Shown in pieces: positions 1 through 9,698 of a DNA stretch of 39,565 nt. The stretch comes from Verrucomicrobiales bacterium (GTDB lineage: Bacteria > Verrucomicrobiota > Verrucomicrobiia > Methylacidiphilales > JAAUTS01), in assembly GCA_031265365.1 (NCBI GenBank), contig JAISCS010000052.1, positions 1 to 39,565 on the forward strand, read 5' to 3'. Each line of letters opens with the position of its first letter. The first letter of the stretch is position 1. The position numbers and the translations under genes are program-made. The notes under the pieces are model-generated. The model was not told the origin of the DNA. It made no database searches and saw nothing but the letters and a program-made list of their open reading frames with translations.

Positions 1-763
<763 letters not shown>

Positions 764-1807
764 GTGATTGCTCAGCCGACCCCAGAAAATATCCGCCGCG
801 CCGTGGCGTTGTTGCGCGACGGGCAGTGCGTCGGGATGCCGACGGAGACGGTGTACGGGTTGGCGGGGGACGCGCTGAATCCGGCGGCGCTGGCGCGGAT
901 TTTTGCGATTAAGAACCGACCGTTTTTTGACCCGCTGATAGTACACGTCGCGGAAGGATTCGCGCTGGAGCACATCGTGAAAAAAATTCCGCCGCCGGCG
1001 TGGACGCTGATGGCGAGTTTTTGGCCGGGGCCGCTGACCTTGTTGTTTCCCAAGCGCGAGATGGTGCCGGACTTGGCGACCGCAGGGTTGCCGACGGTGG
1101 CGGTGCGCTGCCCGGCTCATCCGGTGGCGCAAGCGTTGTTGCGGGAGTGCGGCGGGCCGCTGGCGGCGCCGAGCGCGAACAAATTCGGGCGCCTCAGCCC
1201 GACGTCAGCGGCGGCGGTGGCGGCGGAGTTGGGCGCTGAGGTGCCGCTGACGCTGGACGGCGGGCCGTGTCGCGTCGGCATTGAGTCAACGATTTTGGCG
1301 GCGCGCGACGACGGGATTTTTTTGTTGCGCGCGGGCGGGGTGGCGCTGGAGGAGTTGGAAAAAATTGTCGGGAAGATTGAGGTGAGCGGCGGCGGCGCGG
1401 TCACGGCGCCGGGTATGTTGAAAAGCCATTACGCGCCGCGCACACCGCTGGCGCGGCTGTCGGCGCCATGGCCGGCGGGCGCGGAGTTGCCGCCGGACAC
1501 GGCGTTGCTGGCGTGGCGTGGTTTCGCGGGCGCCGACCGCCGGCGGGCGCGGGTGCTGGCGCCGGAGGGCAAGGCTGCGGCGGCGGCGGCTCGGTTGTTT
1601 CAAGATTTGCGGGAGCTGGACGCGCTCGGCGTGAAACAAATCCTGTGCGAGCCGGTGCCGGCGCGGGGTTTGGGGCGCGCCATCAATGACCGGCTGGCGC
1701 GGGCGGCGGTTGGGGTAGCGGATTGTCCCGGCGTTGGCGCTTTCATTGCCGGTGGCGGGGAATCAGTCAAAGCACCTTCACGCCCTCATTGTCAGCGGAG
1801 AGGATGA
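764..1807 (+). CDS. sua5: Threonylcarbamoyl-AMP synthase (Sua5/YrdC family)
   Basis: Makes L-threonylcarbamoyladenylate from threonine, bicarbonate and ATP, the first step of the t6A37 modification of ANN-decoding tRNAs. The YrdC domain is clear: MPTETVYGLAGDA near residues 25-37, KNRPFFDPLIVHV, FWPGPLTLL, TVAVRCPAHP and AAPSANKFGRLSPTSA. After about residue 210 comes the extra C-terminal Sua5 domain (GMLKSHYAPRTPL), so this is the long Sua5 type rather than the short TsaC type; about 347 residues fits. The frame is open upstream to an ATG at 665, but that part is read through intergenic repeats. I prefer the GTG at 764, about 25 codons before the TVYGLAG motif. No clear Shine-Dalgarno sequence is seen for either start. 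The 3' end overlaps the 3' end of thrB by 41 bases, tail to tail. Confidence 0.93.
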   Translation: MIAQPTPENIRRAVALLRDGQCVGMPTETVYGLAGDALNPAALARIFAIKNRPFFDPLIVHVAEGFALEHIVKKIPPPAWTLMASFWPGPLTLLFPKREMVPDLATAGLPTVAVRCPAHPVAQALLRECGGPLAAPSANKFGRLSPTSAAAVAAELGAEVPLTLDGGPCRVGIESTILAARDDGIFLLRAGGVALEELEKIVGKIEVSGGGAVTAPGMLKSHYAPRTPLARLSAPWPAGAELPPDTALLAWRGFAGADRRRARVLAPEGKAAAAAARLFQDLRELDALGVKQILCEPVPARGLGRAINDRLARAAVGVADCPGVGAFIAGGGESVKAPSRPHCQRRG

Positions 1808-2612
1808 GGCTTTGCGCCGCGCCACCGCCGGCGGCGCACAGGGCGTGCTTCATGCTTTCGGCGACGAACTCGGCGCGGTCGAGCGTCACCGCCATCAATG
1901 TCGAGCCGCTGCCGCTGATGAACGCGCCGAGCGCGCCCGCCGCCGCCGCCGCGCGGATGACGGCCTCGCAGCCGGTGATGAGACGCGCGCGGTACGGCTG
2001 ATGCAGGTGGTCGGCGAACGCGCCCTTGAGCAGACGGTAGTTTCTGGCCAGGAACGCGCTGATGATGAGGCCGCTGTTTTGGATGTTCTCGACCGCCAGC
2101 GGCAGCGGGACGCGCGCGGGCAGGATGGCGCGCGCGTCCTTGGTCGCCACCTCGCGGTCGGGAATGACGGCGACGAACTTGACCGCCGGCTCGACGCTGA
2201 CGGTGTGGTGGGCGTGCCGGCCACTGACGGCGAACCCGCCGTAACACGCGGGCACGGCGTTGTCAGGATGGCCCTCCAGTTGCACGACCAAGTCCAGCGT
2301 CTCCGCCACCGTCAGCGGCTGGTCATAAAAAGCATTCAGCGCCGCGATGAGGCCGAGCCGCACGGTGACGCTGCTACCGAGGCCACGCGAGCACGGCACG
2401 TCGCCGCTGATGGTGACGGCGAAAGCGCGCGGTGCGCGGTCGGCGCGGCGGAAAAAACTTTGCGCGGCGGCGGCGATGAACGGGTCCGGCCACGACCCGG
2501 CGGCGGCGCGGACGGTGACCACATTGTACAATTGCAGCGCGACGCCGAGGCAATCGAAGCCGGGGCCGAGGTTGGCGGTGGTCGCGGGCACGCGGACGGA
2601 AACGGCGTTCAT
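1767..2612 (-). CDS. thrB: Homoserine kinase (GHMP kinase family)
   Basis: Phosphorylates homoserine on oxygen with ATP, the step before threonine synthase in threonine biosynthesis. The 281-residue protein begins with a typical N-terminus (VPATTANLGPGFDCLGVAL). It has the GHMP glycine/serine ATP loop CSRGLGSSVTVRLGLIAAL near residues 90-110, GHPDNAVPACYGG near 150, and a C-terminal ISGSGSTLMAV motif. Length is normal for ThrB. Its ATG overlaps the TGA of the upstream minus-strand gene (ATGA, 2609-2612), so the two are probably translationally coupled. It converges on sua5. Confidence 0.95.
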   Translation of the reverse strand: MNAVSVRVPATTANLGPGFDCLGVALQLYNVVTVRAAAGSWPDPFIAAAAQSFFRRADRAPRAFAVTISGDVPCSRGLGSSVTVRLGLIAALNAFYDQPLTVAETLDLVVQLEGHPDNAVPACYGGFAVSGRHAHHTVSVEPAVKFVAVIPDREVATKDARAILPARVPLPLAVENIQNSGLIISAFLARNYRLLKGAFADHLHQPYRARLITGCEAVIRAAAAAGALGAFISGSGSTLMAVTLDRAEFVAESMKHALCAAGGGAAQSLILSADNEGVKVL

Positions 2613-3001
2613 TGCGGTTTGGGTTGTACTTGAATGGCGCGGACGGTGAAGCGCAGCTTCAAATCGCCGTCGAGTAAAATTTCCACCGGATAATCGCCGG
2701 GCTGCGGAAACTCCAAGCCGCCGAACACCGCGACATTGGTGGCGTGCAAATCCTGATTGTGCAAGACAAATTGCGTCTCCACGCGCCCGATTTCCTGCTC
2801 ATCATCATTAAGCAAGCGCGTCGTCTGCTTGAACTGGCCCTGCCCATTAGTCCAGCGCGAGTACACGCACAACTTGAGCACGCGCAGCGGATACTGCGGC
2901 GCGGCGATGACATTGACGACCCCGACGAGCGTGTTCGCGCCCGACGCCTCAATTCGCACATCCTCGCAAACCAGTGCGGCCTGTAAATCGGGTGACATCA
3001 T
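2609..3001 (-). CDS. Conserved small protein, DUF6941-like, co-transcribed with thrB
   Basis: A protein of about 130 residues with an even, structured-looking composition and no signal peptide or membrane segment. The pattern CEDVRIEASGANTLVGV (near residues 12-28) followed by PLRVLKLCVYSRW resembles a family I recall as DUF6941; that name is from memory and the function is unknown. Two adjacent in-frame ATGs (3001 and 2998) are the likely start. The frame is open further upstream to 3211, but that extension is read through a palindromic repeat and is not credible. The stop codon overlaps the thrB start (ATGA), so the pair forms an operon. Confidence 0.7.
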   Translation of the reverse strand: MMSPDLQAALVCEDVRIEASGANTLVGVVNVIAAPQYPLRVLKLCVYSRWTNGQGQFKQTTRLLNDDEQEIGRVETQFVLHNQDLHATNVAVFGGLEFPQPGDYPVEILLDGDLKLRFTVRAIQVQPKPQ

Positions 3002-3100
3002 GGGGGAAGATGTTCGCGCAAAGAAGCCGTGCCGCCAAGTATTTTTATTTCCCGCCATCGACAATGAAAGCGCCGCCGCGCCCCGCCTCCCACAGACACC

Positions 3101-3171
3101 AATTCCCCTCCCGTGAAAATTCCCCGCTCGTAGAGGGGAATTAGCTCGTGCAGAAGCATGGCCGATGAAAC
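3101..3171 (+). repeat. Palindromic element, copy 2
   Basis: Contains TTCCCCGCTCGTAGAGGGGAA followed by a tail ending GCATGGCCGATGAAAC. The same tail recurs in the copy at 3852-3930, and in inverted form at about 6712-6747. Confidence 0.7.
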
Positions 3172-3276
3172 CCAAAACAACGCGACGCTGGGGCAAGTAA
3201 GCTCCGCGCAACCGCGCAAATTTTCCCTAAAGGTTTTGCCCGCGCCATTCCCCATCCGACTGTCACGGGGCGCCAC

Positions 3277-3522
3277 ACCAACGCCGTTGGTAACCTTACC
3301 AACTCAGTTGGTTGCCCGACCAACGTCATTGGTAGCCTTACCAATCGAGTTGGTAACACGACCAACGCCGTTGGTAATCTCACCAACGCGATTGGTAACG
3401 CGACCAACTCAATTGGTAGCCCTACCAACTTGATTGGTCACCCCACCAACGCCGTTGGTAACGTTACCAACGCGATTGGTAACACGACCAACGTCGTTGG
3501 TAACCTCACCAACGCCGTTGAT
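3277..3522. repeat. Tandem array of twelve 21-bp palindromic units (ACCAAY-N3-RTTGGT)
   Basis: Eleven complete 21-base units and a final 15-base unit run without a gap. Each unit is a 15-base inverted repeat, ACCAAY then three variable bases then RTTGGT, followed by a 6-base linker that usually starts AAC or AGC. The outer arms are almost invariant, while the three central bases and the last linker bases vary freely. Because GTTGGT of one unit faces ACCAAC of the next, linker-centred hairpins can form too; GTTGGTAACGTTACCAAC is a perfect palindrome. The repeat length keeps a reading frame open as a heptapeptide (TNAVGNx), but there is no plausible start codon and the variation follows DNA symmetry rather than codon position. 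Spacers are far too short for CRISPR. Function unknown; several binding sites for one dimeric protein, or a structured DNA or RNA region, are the simplest ideas. Confidence 0.95.
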
Positions 3523-3693
3523 TTACCCATTTGTGGCGCTACCCGCGTCACCAACAAAAAACATAAGTCATTAAACCATAGGAGTATTCCGGTTGTTTGG
3601 TTGGCACGCGACCGCGTCACCCAAACCATCAGCGACCAGCAAACTAGAAAACCAGTAAACTAAAAAACAGCAAACCGAAGAAAGAAACCATAA

Positions 3694-3795
3694 AATGAAA
3701 TCATCAATAATAAACCAACTAACCCTGACCTTAACCCTCCTCGGCGGCTTCACTAAAACACCATGTTCACGCAGAGACGCGGAGCCGCGGAGTTA
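3694..3795 (+). pseudogene. Signal-peptide-like start of a gene, cut off by a repeat
   Basis: The frame from ATG 3694 encodes 33 residues beginning MKSSIINQLTLTLTLLGGF, which looks like a basic N-terminus plus a hydrophobic signal segment. It then runs directly into the CGCAGAGACGCGGAG repeat and stops. The simplest reading is the front end of a secreted-protein gene whose remainder was replaced by the repeat, but a chance frame cannot be excluded. Confidence 0.3.
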
Positions 3796-3838
3796 ATTAA
3801 ATAAAAAAACTCCGTGTCTCTGTGTCTCCGCGCGAACA
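3765..3838. repeat. Inverted pair of the CGCAGAGACGCGGAG dispersed repeat
   Basis: A left arm GTTCACGCAGAGACGCGGAG and a right arm reading CTCCGTGTCTCTGTGTCTCC are imperfect inverted copies around an AT-rich loop (TTAATTAAATAAAA). Single copies of the same repeat occur at about 467-500 and 25765-25797, always between genes. Confidence 0.75.
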
Positions 3839-3851
3839 TCAAGTTTTTCCC

Positions 3852-3930
3852 CTGAAACACCCCGTCGGCTCGCGCCGCCACCCCTCTACGAGCGGGGAAT
3901 TTGCTCGCGCAGGGGCATGGCCGATGAAAC
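3852..3930 (+). repeat. Palindromic element, copy 3
   Basis: Reads CTGAAACACCCCGTCGGC, then CCACCCCTCTACGAGCGGGG, then AATTTGCTCGCGCAGGGGC and the tail ATGGCCGATGAAAC. It matches the right arm of the hairpin at 6561-6701 and the tail of copy 2. Confidence 0.75.
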
Positions 3931-4047
3931 TAAAAAACCTCCGCGCCTCCGCGCGACCCGCTCGCCGCAACGCCGGATGACGCCGGCGCGGGCAACATTT
4001 TTTTATTGCATCCTGGAAAATTCCCCCCATTGTCTTTTCCCGATATT

Positions 4048-6498
<2,451 letters not shown>

Positions 6499-6560
6499 AT
6501 TGCCTGACGGGGTTTCAGCGTTACGGGGTTAATTGCCGGCGCTGAAACTAAGTGACTTTC

Positions 6561-6701
6561 GCGTGAGCAGATTCCCCTTCCGTGAAGGGGTGGCGCGGAG
6601 CGACGGGGTAGTTCAGCGTTTCAGGGGAAAGAGCACCGAACGCTGAACTACCCCGTCCGCTAACGCGGCCACCCCTTCACGGAAGGGGAATTTGCTCACG
6701 C
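6561..6701. repeat. 141-bp near-perfect hairpin (two arms of the palindromic element)
   Basis: The arms are 6561-6620 and 6639-6701 with an 18-base loop. The left arm starts GCGTGAGCAGATTCCCCTTC and the right arm ends GGGGAATTTGCTCACGC. The arms match except for small differences around GCGGAGC versus CGCGTTAGCGG. It lies 62 bases after the hppA stop codon and could act as a transcription barrier or protect the mRNA end. There is no T-run, so it is not a classical intrinsic terminator. Confidence 0.9.
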
Positions 6702-6703
6702 CG

Positions 6704-6818
6704 AGACTAATCCCATCGGTCATGCTCATGCGTCAGCGAATTCCCCTCGACGCGGAGCGACGGGATGTTTTAGCGTTTCGGGTGGGGGAGCGCTGAAACA
6801 CCCCGTCCGTCTACGCGG
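6704..6818. repeat. Palindromic element, copy 4 (second hairpin, back to back with the first)
   Basis: The tail of the element appears in inverted form (CATCGGTCATGCTCATGC at about 6711-6730). A second stem follows, formed by GACGGGATGTTTTAGCG and CGCTGAAACACCCCGTC. Together with 6561-6701 this is a double copy in opposite orientations. Confidence 0.75.
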
Positions 6819-7267
6819 ACAACAGGTATGCCAGAAGGTATTATAACAGCGGTCTGAGCATTACACAGGTAATCGCTTTGTTGGAGTGCACTAAGGCGTA
6901 TAATCCGCGAAATGCATAACAATGAGAACGATGCCGTTGACGGTGAGGAATGGAAACCAGCATGAAAATCATCGAACATACCATCGACCTGCTCAACGAC
7001 CGGCGTGCGATACTTCGCTTGTCAACAGTTGTCGACAGCAAAAGTAACACTTGTCCATAAAATATAAACACCACATCGAGTGGTTGAATCACCTTAAAAC
7101 CGGCATAAACACAAGACTTGCAAGCACTGAAGCGGGGGAAAACGTGATTGGTGAACCGGCTCCGGAGGTAGGGCTCGAACCTGTGGGGTTTACTCTGTTG
7201 GATAATATTTTGTCCATGATTGTCTATAAAATTTGCAGAATTTGTGAATATCTAGCTGCTGTGACGG
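6819..7267. other. Junction region with short degenerate frames, no intact gene
   Basis: Composition drops in GC here. Short plus-strand frames read like natural protein but are tiny: one ending ...SITQVIALLECTKAYNPRN before 6918, one of 17 codons from ATG 6912, and one of 32 codons from ATG 6962 (MKIIEHTIDLLNDRRAILRL...) that overlaps the previous stop as ATGA. They look like eroded gene ends rather than functional genes. The segment also contains a tRNA-like T-arm at 7157-7186. I consider this the host/phage junction. Confidence 0.4.
7157..7186 (-). other. tRNA 3'-end-like remnant, candidate attachment site
   Basis: On the minus strand the sequence AGGTTCGAGCCCTACCTCC followed by GGAGCC has the T-loop TTCGAGC with flanking T-stem and acceptor-like bases. 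Two of the five T-stem pairs fail and there is no tRNA body upstream, so it is a fragment. Such 3' tRNA fragments are typical prophage attachment sites, and phage control genes begin just after it. No intact integrase is in the window. Confidence 0.3.
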
Positions 7268-7480
7268 TCACTTTCGCCTGGCATTGCGCTGTTCGTGTTT
7301 CCATTTCTTGGCTTGGTAGAGGGCGTAGCTGACGCATGCGCGAATTAGCACGCGCTCGCCATCCCGCATGGGGCCGTCAGCGAGGAAGTTTCTCATGCCG
7401 GCGCGGCTGCTCCAGAAATGACGCGGCAAACTTTCGGCAATCTCATCGTATTCAAACTGGTCTTGTGGGTTGGGTTTCAT
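7268..7480 (-). CDS. Small hypothetical protein downstream of the XRE repressor
   Basis: About 70 residues from ATG 7480 (MKPNPQDQFEYDEIAESLPR...), ending in a very basic tail (KKWKHEQRNARRK). A TTG at 7561, overlapping the end of the repressor gene, is an alternative start that would add 27 residues; neither start has a convincing Shine-Dalgarno sequence. The W/R-rich middle (LPRHFWSSRAGMRNFL) looks folded. I do not recognise a family. It lies directly downstream of the XRE gene on the same strand, so it probably belongs to the leftward lysogeny transcript. Confidence 0.55.
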   Translation of the reverse strand: MKPNPQDQFEYDEIAESLPRHFWSSRAGMRNFLADGPMRDGERVLIRACVSYALYQAKKWKHEQRNARRK

Positions 7481-7547
7481 GTTATTTGAACTAATGGTTT
7501 TTAATCTGGGGAAAGTAGTTTTGTCGGAGGTTGTCGGAAGATTTGTG

Positions 7548-7970
7548 TTAATGTGCTTCAAACAAACGGTTGAGTGCGGCCAGCGCTTCCATCACCGTCG
7601 GGCGGGTGACGGCTTTGCTCAACTCACGCCATTGGTCGTCGGTGAGCTTGGCGAGGGCCCGGCGGAAGGCGGCGGATTCCTTGAGCGTGGCGGCCTCGTG
7701 GACGGCACCGTACAAGATGATGTCTTGGGCGCGGAGCGCGGTGCCAGTGCTTTCCGTCACCCACAGGGCTTGGATTTCCTTCCACTCCGCCGAGATTGGG
7801 GCTATGCCGTAACCGTGGAGACAAAGTTTTTGCAGGGTGGAGCCGCGCGGTCGCTCACCATTCTCGGCCTTCCAAATGGTGGTGCGTTCGAGCTTGGTTT
7901 TCTTGGCAATCTCCGCCAGTGACAGGTGTTGCTTTTCGCGCAGCGTTTTTAATTTTTGGGAAAGGGTCAT
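7548..7970 (-). CDS. XRE-family helix-turn-helix regulator (phage repressor candidate)
   Basis: A 140-residue protein. Residues 1-55 form a Cro/C1-type helix-turn-helix: LSQKLKTLREKQHLSLAEIA, then KKTKLERTTIWKAENGERPR, with the usual recognition helix and the ExG turn. The C-terminal 80 residues (AAFRRALAKLTDDQWRELSK...) are helical and probably mediate dimer formation. There is no peptidase domain of the CI/LexA type, so RecA-stimulated self-cleavage is not expected. It is transcribed leftward, away from the early operon, as a lysogeny repressor would be. Its start lies 13 bases past the end of the next minus-strand gene, which suggests one transcript from 8770 to 7268. Confidence 0.85.
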   Translation of the reverse strand: MTLSQKLKTLREKQHLSLAEIAKKTKLERTTIWKAENGERPRGSTLQKLCLHGYGIAPISAEWKEIQALWVTESTGTALRAQDIILYGAVHEAATLKESAAFRRALAKLTDDQWRELSKAVTRPTVMEALAALNRLFEAH

Positions 7971-7982
7971 TTTATTTCCTTT

Positions 7983-8435
7983 TCATAAATTTTCTTGTTT
8001 TGTGTACTTCAAAAAAATTGGAATAATCCAATCCGGCGGAGCCGCTTGGTTGGCAACGCATTGATTAATAATTGAAACAGCACCTAGGTCTATTTCATCT
8101 ATAACCTTGAATCCTTCCAAATAAACCACAAGAGAGTGAAGATTATTTAAGACTTTGTCATAACCACAAGAAATGAAGGTTTCTTCACTCAGTTTCCTTA
8201 AGCTCTGGTAGCTGAGGATTTCCTGCCAAAGAGCTTTATGGATAATTTCTTTTGGATAAGGTAGAGTTTTTTCATCAGCGATGTAGCCTATCTTCCCATC
8301 CGCCAATAAATTCACATACGCATTGACAATTTCTGTTGAAGTCGGCTTATCTTCAGTATCCATTTGCTCAACAAATGGATTTTCTTCATTATTTGCTCTG
8401 GCGCGACGACCTGATGAAAGGTTGGCATCGTTCAT
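7983..8435 (-). CDS. Hypothetical protein in the leftward control operon
   Basis: 150 residues from the ATG at 8435, which has an excellent Shine-Dalgarno sequence (AAGGAGAAC, 4-6 bases before ATG); I therefore reject the longer frame from 8483. GC content is clearly lower than in the flanking genes. The sequence contains EIVNAYVNLLADGKIGYIAD and KALWQEILSYQSLRKLSEET, all helical in appearance, with no recognised motif, signal peptide or membrane segment. It sits between a ribbon-helix-helix gene and the XRE repressor on the same strand. Function unknown; a role in lysogeny control or immunity is only suggested by position. Confidence 0.65.
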   Translation of the reverse strand: MNDANLSSGRRARANNEENPFVEQMDTEDKPTSTEIVNAYVNLLADGKIGYIADEKTLPYPKEIIHKALWQEILSYQSLRKLSEETFISCGYDKVLNNLHSLVVYLEGFKVIDEIDLGAVSIINQCVANQAAPPDWIIPIFLKYTKQENL

Positions 8436-8479
8436 TTTGTTCTCCTTACAACCAAAATTTAGGCAAATATTTTGATTGT

Positions 8480-8770
8480 TCATGGTTGACTATTTTTCCG
8501 GCGGATTGATGCGCTGCCAGAGTTGGTAGTAGAAGCAGTCTCGACATGAAGACGGGGGGTGTGTTCTGCCGGCGTGCGCTGGCTGATGATGGTAATATTT
8601 TCCGGCGGTGGCGCTGGCATTGAGGAAGCAATCGAGACCGCCGCATCATTTTTCAACGCTTCTTCCATCAAATGATTCATCATTTGTGAAGCACTACGCC
8701 GATGTTTTTTGGCCAAAACCAAAAATTTTTCATAAATTTCTTCATCCAGATTTAATGAGGTTCTTTTCAT
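8480..8770 (-). CDS. Ribbon-helix-helix DNA-binding protein
   Basis: 96 residues. The N-terminus MKRTSLNLDEEIYEKFLVLA followed by KKHRRSASQMMNHLMEEALK is a typical CopG/Arc-type ribbon-helix-helix: a beta strand with alternating residues, then two helices. The C-terminal half is proline/serine-rich and probably disordered. The frame is open further upstream, but ATG 8770 starts exactly at the domain. A TATAAT hexamer (8780-8775) lies only four bases before this ATG, so either the mRNA is leaderless or a slightly different hexamer is used. A perfect inverted repeat, TACCGT-N5-ACGGTA (8783-8799), overlaps the promoter and is a likely operator for this protein or its divergent relative. Confidence 0.75.
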   Translation of the reverse strand: MKRTSLNLDEEIYEKFLVLAKKHRRSASQMMNHLMEEALKNDAAVSIASSMPAPPPENITIISQRTPAEHTPRLHVETASTTNSGSASIRRKNSQP

Positions 8771-8782
8771 AGGGATTATATA

Positions 8783-8903
8783 TACCGTAAAACACGGTAA
8801 TAGAAAGAATATTTTACTAAAAATCAACCGCTTACGCGACGAACTAAAAATTTATATTGCTGTTACCATGTTGTTACTGTATTATGTGGTAATAATGCGG
8901 TAA
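8783..8903. promoter_or_regulatory. Divergent control region with operator-like repeats
   Basis: Lies between two divergent ribbon-helix-helix genes. It contains the perfect inverted repeat TACCGT-AAAAC-ACGGTA (8783-8799) and further half sites TTACC (8863-8867), GGTAA (8888-8892) and CGGTAA (8898-8902). A rightward promoter is visible: TTGCTG (8857-8862), 17 bases, TATTAT (8880-8885). The half sites overlap and follow this promoter, as expected for repression. Confidence 0.6.
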
Positions 8904-8908
8904 AAAAT

Positions 8909-9058
8909 ATGAAAAAAACATCCTTATATATTGATGAAAAACTATTACCTCGGTTCAAGCGTTTGGCAAAGAGTCGTCGGCAAAGTGCTTCTGCGTTACT
9001 CAATCTTCTTATAGAGAAGTTTGTTAAAGGTGAGTTAACCGACTTATTGAAATCATAA
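8909..9058 (+). CDS. Small ribbon-helix-helix protein, first rightward gene
   Basis: 49 residues starting MKKTSLYIDEKLLPRFKRLA, then KSRRQSASALLNLLIEKFVK, a minimal ribbon-helix-helix domain that fills almost the whole protein. It resembles the N-terminus of the divergent protein at 8480-8770 (KRTSLNLDEE... against KKTSLYIDEK..., and RRSASQMMNHL against RRQSASALLNLL), so the two are probably paralogues acting at shared or related operators, comparable in layout to a CI/Cro-type switch. The gene is AT-rich. It is followed within six bases by the helix-turn-helix gene that opens the early operon. Confidence 0.75.
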   Translation: MKKTSLYIDEKLLPRFKRLAKSRRQSASALLNLLIEKFVKGELTDLLKS

Positions 9059-9063
9059 CTTAT

Positions 9064-9276
9064 ATGAGGCCGATAATCATTAGCGCGGCGGAGGTGCGAC
9101 GGCTGGTACACCCGGAGATCAGCCGGGCGACATTGGCGCGTTGGACGCGGGAGGCAGGTGTCAAGCCGGTGTTTTGCCGGGGGCGGGCTTGTTATTACAA
9201 GGTTTCGGCGATGGCAAAGATGTTGCAGGTGGAGCAGGCGGATTTTTACGACCGGGTGGAGGCGGTGGGGGGATGA
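9064..9276 (+). CDS. Small helix-turn-helix protein (excisionase/MerR-like)
   Basis: 70 residues. IISAAEVRRLVHPEISRATL followed by ARWTREAGVKPVFCRGRACY has the arrangement of a winged helix-turn-helix: a helix-turn-helix in which 'SRATLARW' would be the recognition helix, then a wing-like turn ending in a tyrosine. This pattern is common in phage excisionases and small regulators. It is the first GC-rich gene of the rightward early operon. The stop overlaps the next start (ATGA at 9273). Confidence 0.6.
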   Translation: MRPIIISAAEVRRLVHPEISRATLARWTREAGVKPVFCRGRACYYKVSAMAKMLQVEQADFYDRVEAVGG

Positions 9277-9458
9277 ATACGTATGTGGCAGTTAATTTTG
9301 GGCTGGGCGCGGTAGCGCTGGTGTTGCGGCTGGGGCTAATAATGTTGGCTCATTACCCGCGAACGCAAAAGGTTTCCATGCGAGTTGACTTTGTTGAGTT
9401 TTTAGTTTGTTTGGGCTTTGTGGTTTGGGCGGGAATTTTGTTGTGGGGGAAGGCATGA
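9273..9458 (+). CDS. Small two-helix membrane protein
   Basis: 61 residues with two hydrophobic segments, about residues 8-27 (NFGLGAVALVLRLGLIMLA) and 43-58 (VEFLVCLGFVVWAGIL), joined by a basic loop. The start and stop codons overlap the neighbouring genes by ATGA on both sides. Function unknown; the early-operon position argues against a lysis holin. Confidence 0.6.
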   Translation: MNTYVAVNFGLGAVALVLRLGLIMLAHYPRTQKVSMRVDFVEFLVCLGFVVWAGILLWGKA

Positions 9459-9694
9459 GCACGGTGACGGTCAGCATTGAACGCGGGGATGTCGTGACGG
9501 CGGTGACGGCGCGGTATTGGACGCACGGGGTACCGGCGGAGACGGTGCCGGACGCGTTGGGCGGGCGGTTGGAGGTGGCGCGGGGCTACACGGGGGTCAG
9601 CTTTGGGGAATGGCGGGATGCGGCGGGAAGGTTGTGGGAGGTGACGGAGGAAGAGGAAGAACGGGCGGCGGAGGAAATTTTTAAGGGGGAATGA
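9455..9694 (+). CDS. Hypothetical phage protein
   Basis: 79 residues from ATG 9455, which overlaps the previous stop. The middle (RYWTHGVPAETVPDALGGRL) looks folded, and the end is acidic (EVTEEEEERAAEEIFKGE). No family recognised. It is a member of the early operon by spacing. Confidence 0.55.
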   Translation: MSTVTVSIERGDVVTAVTARYWTHGVPAETVPDALGGRLEVARGYTGVSFGEWRDAAGRLWEVTEEEEERAAEEIFKGE

Positions 9695-9698
9695 ATTT

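Larger units (their letters stand above)
3002..4047. other. About 1-kb repeat-laden intergenic region upstream of hppA
   Basis: I see no intact gene here. In order it holds a palindromic element copy (3101-3171), a 21-bp palindromic array (3277-3522), a stretch without recognisable content (3523-3693), a 33-codon frame starting like a signal peptide (3694-3795), an imperfect inverted pair of the 'CGCAGAGACGCGGAG' repeat (about 3765-3838), another palindromic element copy (3852-3930), and about 110 bases before the hppA start with no obvious promoter. Confidence 0.7.

Noticed and set aside
3277-3522. CRISPR array
   Set aside because: Units are 21 bases with only 6-base linkers and 3-base variable cores, with no cas genes nearby; the structure is a palindromic tandem repeat.
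3169-3663. A coding frame through the palindromic array giving TNAVGNx heptapeptides
   Set aside because: There is no ATG, GTG or ribosome site before the array, and variable bases follow palindrome symmetry rather than codon positions.
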